DNA from: Gambelia wislizenii
Lineage: Eukaryota > Chordata > Lepidosauria > Squamata > Crotaphytidae
Length of the DNA: 64,000 nt
Direction of reading: 5' to 3'
NCBI GenBank assembly: GCA_030847615.1
Contig: JAUMIR010000002.1
Span: 197,267,809 to 197,331,808, forward strand
The position numbers and the translations under genes were made by a program. The notes below the pieces were generated by a model. It was not told where the DNA came from. It saw only the letters and a program-made list of their open reading frames with translations, and ran no database searches. This document shows, one piece after another, positions 23,801 to 35,800 of the stretch (positions are counted from its first letter, which is position 1; every line of letters begins with the position of its first letter).

Positions 23801-26800
23801 CTATCCTAAGGGAAACTTCAGAGGGAATCTTCAAAGGGAACTAGCTACTAGGTGCATAGGGATCTTGTAGCACCTTTGAGACTGAGAGAAAGAAGTTGGT
23901 AGCATAGCTACTACAGTAGATGGTTTGATCAGTCTTTCACTCCTGTACCCAGGTCGGATGACTGACTTGCACATCAGGATTGCTACAGACCTCCACCAGA
24001 CTTTCCTCTGGCTTCACCTTGACCAGGCATACTGTAATTTACAACCTTCTGGATTCTGTGTGTGTGTCTGCAGGTCGCCTGTCTACTTATGGTGATCCTG
24101 TTAATTTCATAGGGTTTTCTTAGGCAAGAAATACTCAGAGGTGGTTTGCCAGTGCCTTCCTCTGAATATAGTCCATGGCACTTGGTATTTGTAGGCCCCC
24201 CATCCAAGTACTAACCACAGCTGATCCTGCTTAGCACCCAAGATCAGACAGGATCTGGTGCCTTCAGGGTAATTGGGCAACCTTTGCACTTTTAAAAACT
24301 ATAGTGCCCAGAATCTGCCAACTAGCATGGCTGGGAGATTCTGGAAGTTATCATTATAGTCCAAATGTTACTTTTTCAGGTACTGTTCTTCATGCTAAGG
24401 GAACAGAGATGACCTGACAAGTGGGACATATATATTTTACATATGTGGACTGAGACAGAGGTAGAAATGTGTGCTGTACAAAGCTGCCACTTGAGAAGGC
24501 CTGAGTTTTTGTTCAAGTAAATCAGTTTTCTCTGACTGTAAGCAGGCCTCCAGCCAAGAATGGTCTTTCCCATCCCCTGATACCTCCTCCTTTTAACTCA
24601 GGAATGAGCAATTAACTCAGGAAGGAACCCTGGTGGTGCAGTGGTTAAATGCTACTACTGCAAGTCACTGTGTTGCAAGTTTGATTCCAGAGGGCTCCAA
24701 GGTTCACTCAGCCTTTGTGGCTGGATAGTGGGATATAAGTACCTAATTTTAAAAAATTAAATTAAAAATTGTGACTTTCCTCATATTTTTGGACCTACAA
24801 TTCCCATCAGCCTTAAGCAACATAGCCAATTATGAGGGATTATGGGATACAGTCCAAAAACATCTGGAGGGCCATAGTAGCTCACCTGGAGAAAGGACTG
24901 CCAGAGATTGAATCAACACACAAGGGATATATGGTTTGCCATCAAACTACGGACCCTCCCCACCTTGAGGGATGTCTAATGAACTTCTTCTTCCAAGACC
25001 AGCACTTGCACCACTTTTTCTGCCTAGGACTACATGAAAGCCAGAGTTGCCACTGCTTGAATGGGCCTGGGCCTGGCAGACCACATCACAGTTACAGGCA
25101 GCAGTAGCAATCCCCCTGACTGTACTCCAAGCACAAAGTAGAAGAGAGAGAGGGAACCATACCTGGAGGAACTGATAGTCACTTGGTTCATCGATCAGCG
25201 TCGCCAGCCACAGGTTCTGCTTCCGGAGATTGGCCAGCTGATCTTGCCTATGCTGAATGGAATTCCCCATGCCAACCAAGGCGGATCTTTCCACTTGATC
25301 TATGAAGTCCATCACCTTGGTCTGTAGGCGCTTGACCTCTTTTAGCACTTCAGCAAAAGCCTGATTGACTTCATCTCTGGCTGTCTTCACCACTTTCTGA
25401 GAGGGAAAGGAGAACACTTGAAGGGGAAAGTCAGAAAGTCACCATAAGGACTAAAAGAGTTAGAGCCAAATTGGAAAAAAACCAACAAAAAAACAGCTTG
25501 CTTAGATACAGAACATGTTGTAAGTTCCTAGTGGTTTCAAGGTAAACATGTACAAAACATCCTGCACCATGTTCCAAAATATCTTGATATGTTCTGCTGG
25601 TATGATAACAGCTAGAACATTGAAACAAGACAAAAACATGTGACATACTGTACATACTTTGGAAACAGTGCTTGCTCCTTATTGGTAAATTTGTACGTAT
25701 GTCATAGTCTTTCATTGCTCAATTGCAGGCTTTATATGTTTTTGTAAGAATTCTATACAAAGTTGGTTTAATTGCTTGTTCAGGGTAGAAGCTTGGGCTA
25801 CCAAACCAGAGCCCCCCTGGCAGGCACTGTGTCATTAAATAACTGAAAAGTTTGGTCTGCTAACAAACTCCATTCATGGACCTTAAAAGGATTTTTTAAA
25901 AATTCCCTTCACATTACACCTTGCCTTCATTTTTTTGTACCTCTGCAGACACACACCTTTAAAACATTCAAACCAATAAGAAACCCTCAAAACAGACCCC
26001 TCCCCTCCCCCTCCCCCCTGCCATCTTGGTATGAGTTTCTTGGCAGCATCAAGTAGCAACTGGTTTTGCTGGTTTAGAGCAAAAACAGCTGCACACAGTG
26101 CTCACAGGTCAAGGGCTCAGGACACCACATTGCCAACTTCCTCCTCCTGAGAGCAGCAGCTTTGTACATTTAAGAAAAGACTTTATTTTAAAAAGCACCA
26201 AGGAAAGGTTTTAAGCAGATAAACTTGCTAACTGGGCTTTCCTGAATATATTTTTTAAAAAGTGTAATCATCATGAAAAATAAGAGCCGGAGAATTGCAG
26301 CAGATGAGGAAGGGGGAACAGTTTTCAATCAGGAGGCTGCCCAGTATTTTATCTGAGGAGTGAAGTCAAGAGAAAGCAACACTTACCCATATATAGAGCT
26401 GGGGAAAATTTACTTTAAAAAACACACAACTATAACGATCTGTCCACCCTGCTTGACCAATGGCCATAATGGTGGGGGGAGAGTACTGGGAATGGTAGTC
26501 CAGTGAGGGTCATAAGGCATAGCTGTTACGCATAAGGGACAAAAACCTGTATCTGTCATAGGGATGCGCTTGTCCTGTTCACACAGAAAGTGTGAGGGGG
26601 AAAATAGTCTACTCTACCCAAGAAGGATTTTGCAGAAGAGGGGAGAGAAACCTATGCACCTCCCGGCCTTACTTTGCTGCAGTTTGTCATCTGTACCATT
26701 ATTCCCTGCTTGCTGCAGTTCCAGTAATGGACACATGGGCTAGAGTTTATTTGCTTAAAAGGTACAAAGGACAGCAAGATAAAAGGATGGGGAAGTGATT

Positions 26801-29800
26801 TTGTTCCCATCCTCCCATACTCCTCGTTGTATAATAAGTAAACCCCACGCCCTGCTTTATTCATGAACATGATTAAGACACATGAGATTATCCCACCTCG
26901 TGGCTTGTTTGGTACTTAGAATTGTTTATACCTAACTGGACATTAACAAGTCCCATGATTCACACAGGCAGCTGCTGAAAATCCAAAGATGACACTTCCA
27001 AGGAAATGAGACAGTAACAGCATCTATCTGGCAACAAAAAATGGGAGCAGAGATAACAGTTCCTAGGGCCGTCCTCCCTTGCTGTTGGTGTCATACAAAT
27101 GTTCAGGCCTAGTTGCAGCTGACATGGAACAGAGATCACGGTCTCTCTGCCACACATGGTGAGAATACAGCAAAATGTTGCAGTATATGAATGTTCCTGT
27201 TCAGGTTTTCAGGTAGTTAGCCTGCCTGCCAGCCAGCCAGCCATGCCTTCTTCTAGGATAGCCCGTTCCATTCCCTCTCATGTCTTCACCACTGCCAGTT
27301 TTCTTTCACTCTACAACAGTCAAACAGCATTTCATCCTCATTGAGCTGGTTCTGAATTCCAGCCATTGCTCTTAGAGGGAGTCTAACCTTTTGTTTGTAA
27401 ACAATATTCAGGGGTAGCTGTGTTAGCCATACAGCAAAATTAAGCAATGCACAGGTTGGAACAATCCACTGAGTGGGATCCAGGAGAATCCTAAACAAGA
27501 GGGAAGTAAGGACTGGGACTTGGCTTTTTTGAGGTTTCTGTCTCTGGTAAAATGTTTCTTTTGGACTAGAATTGGCTGGGTTTTACCTATACAGCATCTA
27601 AAAGTTTTTTCCAGATGCAGCAGCATCCAATTAATCCAAAGAATCCAATGTTCTTTGCCTGAGAAGGGGGCCTGTGGCTTCACAGAGGGACTGAGGCACT
27701 CTGGATCCCAAGAGGAGTTACTTTATTGCTGCTAATGGAGTTTAAATTTTACTATCGTTTGTCTCGGTCCTCACATGGCCAAGAAGGGAGTGGCCTCTGC
27801 CTGCACTGAGATCCCTCTATACCAACTGAAGGACAACAGAGACAACACCTGATACAAGATGTAGGCCTGTGACTCCAACATCCTCACTTCTTTCTTTTTT
27901 CTGTGATTTTTAAACATCTTTTGCCTGATGAAGGAACTTTGAAAGCTTGCATGATGTGTTTTGTGCATCTCCGTTGGCCAATAAAGGTATCCCTCTTTTG
28001 TGGATTTTGTTTGCGTATTTGTACTTTTGCAAACCATAGGGTTCTCTCAAGCTTTTTGTGCATGGGTAGTGCCATTTGAGCTAAGTATGGACTCACAAAG
28101 GGAGAATGTGCTGTACAGGGTTACACTCCCCTTGAAATCTCAGGTTCGCAGCTTGGGTGTTCTCCTGGACTCAACTCTGAGCCTGGATGCCCAGGTTTCA
28201 GCAATAGCCAGGAATGCATTTGCACAATTAAAAGCTGTGCCCATTCCTTGGGATGTCAGATCTGGCCTTGGTGACACATGCCTTGATTACATCCCGTTTG
28301 GACTACTGTAACACACTCTACATGGGGCTGCCTTTGGAAACTGTTCGGAAACTTCAGCGGGTCCAAAATCTGTGGCCAGAATGCTGACTGGGGCCAGTTA
28401 TAGGGAGCATATAGCTCCCATGTTAAAACAACTTCACAGGCTACCGGTTCATTTCCAGGCACAATTCAAAATGCTGATCTTGACATATAAAGCCCTTCAT
28501 GGCTTAGGTCCAGACTAACTGAAAGATTGTATCTCCCTGTATGAACCTGCAAGGGTTTTAAGATCCTCAGGGGAAGGCTTTCTCTTGGTCTCACCACCAT
28601 CCCAGGCTCGCTTGGTGAACACACGAGAGAGAGCTGTCTCTGTGGCTGCTCCTACCATTTGGAACTCCCTCCCACTGCCCCCCTCCCTGCTTTCCTTTCA
28701 CCGGCAGGCAAAAATATTTTTGTTTGTGCAGGCCTTTGACATATAATTGTGGCTTTTATCAGGGTGTGTTTTTATGTTGTTTTTATCTCTCTCTTTTTTC
28801 TTTTTTTACTTTGTATGTTTAATTGGTTTTAACTGCTTTTAATTGTGATTTCAATTGTTCTGTGAGCTGACTTGGGTCCCATCTTGGGTAAAAGGTGGCA
28901 TAGAAATCATACAAACAAACAAATATGCCATTAGTATACAGACTGTGGCTTATAGCCAATCTGGAGACTGGGCTATAAGCCAATCATTGCCTGGGATATT
29001 CCACAGAACAGCAGGAAAAAGTGTCCTTTTCTGCACTTACTCAGCCTTGCAGGATGGCTTCCGTGGCCTCAGCCTCCAGCCTACACTTCAAAGTAGCCTG
29101 TGACTCTAAAATATTCAAGGAGACACACTGACCTACAGAATTGTACAATACCTAATGGCCATATGTGCTACTGAGACTGTGTTGGGTGTGTCACATATTA
29201 CCATTTCAGCCACTTAGCTGAACATTCTCTGAAACTTTTCTCACCGCAAGGTAATTCACTCTCCCTCTGTGTTTCTGACTGTCTGCTACCAACATGAAGA
29301 TCTGGTTTCCCACATTGGCATGTATTTGCCTGACCTCCACCTGGAAAAGAAATGATTAGAATTTGGGAAACAGCAGCTTGGAAACCACTATTTCATGCAC
29401 CTCTTTAAATATATTGTAGACCCTAATACTCTTGCAGGTTTTCAAATATGCTGTAGTATTGTATTCCTGTTCTGTGGAACTCTGTAGCAAGGATGGGAGA
29501 CATGTGACTCTCTAGAGATTGCTGGATGCCAACTCCCATCAGCTTCATCCAGCATAGCCAATGGTTGAGGATGAGGCAGTAGTAGCTCAGCTACATCTGC
29601 AGGGCCACAGTTTCCCCACTCTAGCTTTTCAGAATGGTGCCTATTGGACAATGGTTGCAAGGCACAAGGCTGGAAGGGGGACTAACTTATGCACTCTAAT
29701 ACCATTTCTTTCTCACAGAGCTTGAAAGTAGAATTCAAAGACATAGCCACGTTAGTCTGGATCAGTATGCAAAGGGATCTTGTAGCACCTTTGAGACTGA

Positions 29801-32800
29801 GAGAAAGAAGTTGGTAGCAGAGCTTGGAAGTAATGCATTAAATACAGTGCCCATCATTCACTACTATTGTTAGTGATAAGGCTCACCAATATTACTTTTG
29901 AAAGGTTATAACGACATCAGTGTTAACATTAGGTTGGTGTTTAGGACATAATGAAGAATATTTACTCATGATGACAAAAACATTACTGGGAGAACCGGGT
30001 GGGACAGTTGCAGATGAGGAGGGTCACATCAATAATATATTCTGTAACTTATAAATACTTGGTAACTTGTTAATCTTGGGACAACTAAAGGATAATGAGT
30101 AATATGTTACGTTTTCAAAATAATTGTTCTAAACTTTGCTTTTCTACCAGCATTGATTTGAAATATTTGTATGCATTACATATTGTTTTATTGGGCTATT
30201 TAATATCTGCTAAAAAAGCATGTGGAAGTTACCTCACTGAATTTTATAATTGTATGTTCATTGTGTATCTTCTTATATGTATATTAGTAATGAATTGGAA
30301 CTAGACAATTACATTTAGAGCAGATATGCTGTAATCAATGAGACTTGATTTAGTCCTGAGTAATTTATGTCCCATTTATCTTAGACCAGTGTAATCTAAG
30401 TGTAACTAGTTTGGATCTTACCCACACATTCTATTTCCCCATTTTCCTTTACAGAGTTACTTCTACCATTTATTTAATTGCATATTTTATAAATCCTATT
30501 GTAAACTTTTCTGCATGCTTGAGTGCTGAATCTACAGATGGCCACAAAAAATGCATTGCTAGTCATGTTGGATGGGGGAAGTGGGCTCTACAGTTCTTCC
30601 CCTACAACTTGGCCCCTCTGTTGTGTCTGTGGTGCAGGGGATTATAAATTATGACCCACATTAATCAAATACATTTTGCTACTTTGGTTCTCCCTACATA
30701 CATGCTTAACTTGCTGCTTAATATGTTGCTTTAATTTATTTATTTCTGGCATTTGTTTATCGCCTCTCAACTGGAGATGATGCACAAATGTTAAAATCAC
30801 TTTAAAATGTTAACTAGAAAATGAAAAACCAATTGAAACACTCCAAAACTCCTCCTTAAAAACAGTTTGAAAACCCGACAATTGAAGTTTTAAAAAACAG
30901 CCAGCTTAACTTCTTATTACCTTAATGCTGTGTCAGCTGGGGCTTCCCTTCATGTTCACAGACCTGTCTCCCTCACACAAGCCTGCCCTGCCTTCTCAAC
31001 CCTACCTAGCTAACCCCAAGGCTTTTTCAGTCCTGACTAGTTTCTTCAAACTCCAAGGTTTCTTTCACACTATACAATTACATTTCTATGGGCTTGCCTA
31101 TATGAGCCAACCCCCCCCCCCATATTGCTCCACAGTAATGTCAAATCGCAGCAGCTGAGACTTATCTTTTTGGTAATTTGGAAGGCATAAGCTTTGCATG
31201 CCTGTAAATCAAGATGGCAGCCATGGGTGATTCCCCCCCCCCTTTTACCTCTCTCTTTTTTTAGTTAGTTATTTATACCCTGCTCTTTAGCCACAAGGCT
31301 ATCAGAGCGGCTTACAAATTGTTTTAAGCAATAGCTATTTACACATCTACACTGCATTAAAGAGTTTCCAATGTGTGTTAGCTTAATTTGCCACTGCTGC
31401 ACTTTATTAAAAAAAAACAAACACACAACTATTTCCCATGTGTGCTGGAGTGATATTTTGCCTTTACGAAAAAAGGAAAAAACAAGAACACCCTGTTTTC
31501 TCACTTTAGCGCTCACTTGCTAAGGGGAAAATCCAACATGGCGCTGCCAGGTGCTTGCCCTCTAACCAAGCCCCACCCCATGTGCTTGTCCAGCCAATCA
31601 GCTTTGCACTTCCTTCCTATGGGAAAGCGATTCATATCAAATTGCTTGTCCAAATGAGCAGGGATGCGCATTCCCTCTGCTGTTTTAAAAAAAGTCCAGG
31701 AAAAGAGGCAAAGGCTTTTCCCACATAGTTTTTGGCATTTGGGGCCCCCTTATATGGCAGAATGGTGCAGGATGCCATTACTTTTGGTCTCCTGAAAAAG
31801 AGGGGGCTACATATTAAAGAGCCGTAATTCCTAAACCCTTCCGCCAATTTGGATGTGAGCACCCCCAAATTAAAGCTGAGAGACTGCACTTTAAGCTCAT
31901 ATTCATTATTTAACTGTAATTGGATTTATTTTGGTAAACATCCGAAATAACAAAACTTGTGTCAGTTTCCAATTATTTCCGGACCTGATTGTATCTTCTC
32001 CCTGCCCAAACAGGCCTGGGATCTAGATGCCAGCCTCTACTTTCAGATCTGTCTGTCTCTCAGTCCCAACCTGTCTAGGAGACAGAGATGGAAGAAGACA
32101 AGGGTACAAATTAACCTCTTTTGGTGCGCTCAGCTCCAGGCCAGAGGAAATGACTGCTTGCAAATCAGCTGGTAGAGCAGCAGTTCGCTACAATTTGCAA
32201 GGCTTCATTGATTGGTTGCAGCAATATATAGACTGCAGAGGATCTATGTTCAGCCATAGCTCAGTTAACAAAGCTTCTGACAAAGAAGATCCTTTTTACA
32301 AAGGCTGCTGACACACGGCAGAAATAATCCAGTTTGACACTGCTTTAACTGCCATGGCTCGATGCTATGGAATTCCGGGATTTGTAGTTTTGTGAGATAT
32401 TTAGCCTTCTTTCTCACGAGAGCTCTGGTGCCACAAGAAACTGCAAATCCCAGACCATGATAGTTAAAGCAGTGTCAAATGACATTATTTCTGCAGTGTG
32501 TCAGCAGCCAAAGTCTTTTCTGCCCACCCGGTCTCTTGTCTTTTCCTCCTTGTATTCCTTCTAGCTGGGAGGTTTTTTCTTTTTCTTTTTCTTTTTTTTT
32601 AACAGCACTGGGATTGAGAGGGTTGTAAAGAACTGGAGAAACACAGATGTTCAGTTGCTGGTTTGTAGTAGCAAGTCTGAAATAACTGGTGCAATAACAC
32701 TTGAGTTGTGAAATAATAAAACACTCCTCAATCGATATTCTAGTTGTATAGATACTCAATCGCACTCTAGTTGTATGTACCTGCCAACAGCAGGCAAAGT

Positions 32801-35800
32801 TAGAACAACTGTCTCTAGAATCCCTTACTGAGCATACGTGAACAGCAAAACAGAGAAAAAGGGGGAAAGCAAATTAGCCTGCCTCACCAGTCCCACCCAG
32901 CATGTTAAAAAAGTATAGCGGTATAAGTTGGCTTCACATCGGGAAGCATGGAGACGCACTATCCACAATGCTGCAGCCTTATTTGAGAACTCACACCGAA
33001 CAAGTCTTGAAGAGAAATGACAACACAGATAGAATCACAACCTGGAAACATCACCCAAGGAGACCTTCTGCTGTGCTTTCTGCAACCAGACTTGTTTATC
33101 TCGGATTGGCCTTTTTGGTCATCAGCGTGCTTCCAGAAAGCACGGGATGAGTCCTTCCTGAATCTTCGTTTGTGAAGAGAAGCCAGAGAGAGAGAGAGAG
33201 AAGTTTGGCCACCAAAACAGAAAACATAACAAAAGCAGAGGTGGTGAAAGAAAAATAAAAGCAATCACTGGATGCATTTTGGAAGCAGCTTTCTAACGGT
33301 CTGTAGAACGTTCAAAATGTTTTTGTCTGCATATGCAAGGCTTATCTGACCAGATTGTTTCATTTTCCGTGCACGTTATGTTAGTTTTGAATAAAAAATT
33401 TGGTGAAACATGCTGAACTTCTTATTTTGTGGTATAGGAACCCATCCCTATCCTTTCCATGTTATTTTTACCTCTGGTACAAACTTTTCTGTTAAAGAAG
33501 GAACATCCAGGAACACATCTTTGTTAACTGAATTGTGTGTGTGTAGGTGCCTTCAGGTTGCTCGTTGAGTTATGGCAAAGAATATTCAGAGGTGGTTTTC
33601 CAGTTCCTTCCTCTGAAATATAGTCTACAGCAACTGGTATTAATTGGTGGTCTCCATTCCAAGTACTAACCAGGCCTGACACTGCTTAGCTTCCAAGATC
33701 AGATAGGATCTGGTGTCTTTAGGATATTTAGGCCTCTTAACAAAGGTATACCTGTATACTTGTATTTAATTAGTTAGCTTCTTTTCTCCTTCCCAGTCAT
33801 TGTGGTGCCACGGCTCACCCTCCATTATCCTCTGCATCCATCTTCTGGCTAGAAGCATATAGGCTAAATTAAATGTTCCTAATCCCACCTCCCTGAGTAA
33901 ATTAGAGGGAATAATGTCCTTTAAGATTATTGTCTTAATTTCCAATCAGGAAAATGTGTGCGCGTGTGTTTGAATGACAAGCTGTGAGCAACTCTGGTTG
34001 GTCCTTAAGGCATAATGCTAAATGACATTACCAGGAGTGGCCCCCTAGTTCTCAGGTTTTAGCCCAGAAACCTCAGGGCCCAGGATGATCCTGAACTGGC
34101 AATCCTACAAAGTGATGAGAAGACACACTGACAGACCAGGTGAAAAACTATTTTCCAGTCCCAAAGACCAGATCTTGCCTGTTTTTGCTGCTGTCCTTCC
34201 ATTTATAGTGAGGCAGGGAGTGCGAGGAATATCATACAGATTTCTTAAAATGCAAAATGAATATGCAATGCCACCCACAGTTCAAATAAAATGTTGGAAC
34301 TGGCTGTTGTTATTCTTTTAGCTCTTAAAGCAATGTGTTCACATTAAACCTTGCTGGGGAGTACATGATGTTCCTCCAGTGAGAAATGTTGGGTAGACTA
34401 AATGTGTATTATTGCTCTTGTGTGTCTTCAAGTTGTTTCCAACTTATGATAACCCTAAGGTGAACTTAACATGGGGTTTTCTTGGCAAGATTTGTTCAGG
34501 AGGGGGGTTGCCTTTGTCTTCCTCTGAGGCTGAGGGTGTATGACTTGCCTAAGGTCACCCAGTGGGTTTCCATGGCTGAATGGGGATTTGTACCCTCGTC
34601 TCCAGAGTCGTAGTTGAACATTCAAACCACTACACTACACTGTCTCTATACTGGCTGGCTCTATAGGATTAGGAATAGCAACTTGGAAACTTTTAAAGGG
34701 GATTAAACAAATCAGTAAAGATAAGGCTAGTGATGGCTACTGGTCACAATGTCTATATGAGCAACATAAACAGAAGAGCGTTGTTGCACTCATGTCCTTT
34801 TTGCAGGCTTCCTACAGGCAACTGGTTGCTCAATTTGGGAACAGAATCCTGGACTAGCTATATAGGCATCTGATCTGATTCAGCCTGAGCTCTTATGTTC
34901 GTTATGTATAAAGTAGGCTTTGCTACAGGTAACCAAATGGGCCACTGAGTTGTGATGCCTATTCCCCCAACACCCATTCCCGATAGGGTTGCCAGAGAGA
35001 AAACTGGACACAGCTCCTGCTCCTTTAATGGTTGTGCACAAGAGGGAAATTCAGCAGGTGTGACTTGTTAGCTGGTTGAGTGACAAACAATACCTGTTGA
35101 AATTCCCTTTTCTACACAACCATTAAAAATATAGGAGTTGTCTCCAGTTTTCACTCTGGCAACACTAAATGTAAGAGGTGTGAAGTAATGTGAAGATAGG
35201 CAGTCATCTGGGAAGCCTTGTACTCTCTCTGCTCGAAGTTGCCAGCATTAATCTTATATATAAAGAAATGCACAATACTCACTTCTTTCTTGGTTCTCTC
35301 TTCTTTGAGAGAGACAGCTTCATGGTTCTTGTGCTCCTCCTGGATGCAGATTTGGCAAATGAATTTGCCTTCCCTTTTGCAGAATAGCTCCAGCAACTTG
35401 CGATGTTTCAGGCATAGATTGGCCTTCAGGTCACTCACAGGCTCTACCAGCTGATGATTCTTGAAGGTCTTGTCTTCATAGTGGGAGCGGATATGGTTGT
35501 CACACAAGGCTGCCATACACTGGAGGCAAGACTTGACAGCCTTGAGCTTTCTGGTAGAGCAAAAGTCACAAGGGACATCCCTTGAACCTGCTAGCTTCTT
35601 TGACCCCTGGGCCTCCTCTCGAACAAACTTCATGGCAATTTCTCCCAGGCTTATGTTCTTGCGGAGCTGAGGTCTTGAACTGAAGGGTTCACGACACTGG
35701 GGGCAGTATGGGCACTCCCCAATCAGGGCTTGGTGGTCCCAGTAATCTTGCAAACAATCTATGCAGAAGTTGTGCCCACAGGCTGTGGTAACGGGGTTTC

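Noticed and set aside
24832..25107. Plus-strand frame beside TRIM exon 3
   Set aside because: It is antisense to the intron edge of exon 3, starts within a small inverted-repeat element, and has no domain.
33650..33735. 5S rRNA similarity
   Set aside because: Only part of 5S is present, with substitutions and a SINE body attached. It is a 5S-derived SINE and not an rRNA gene.
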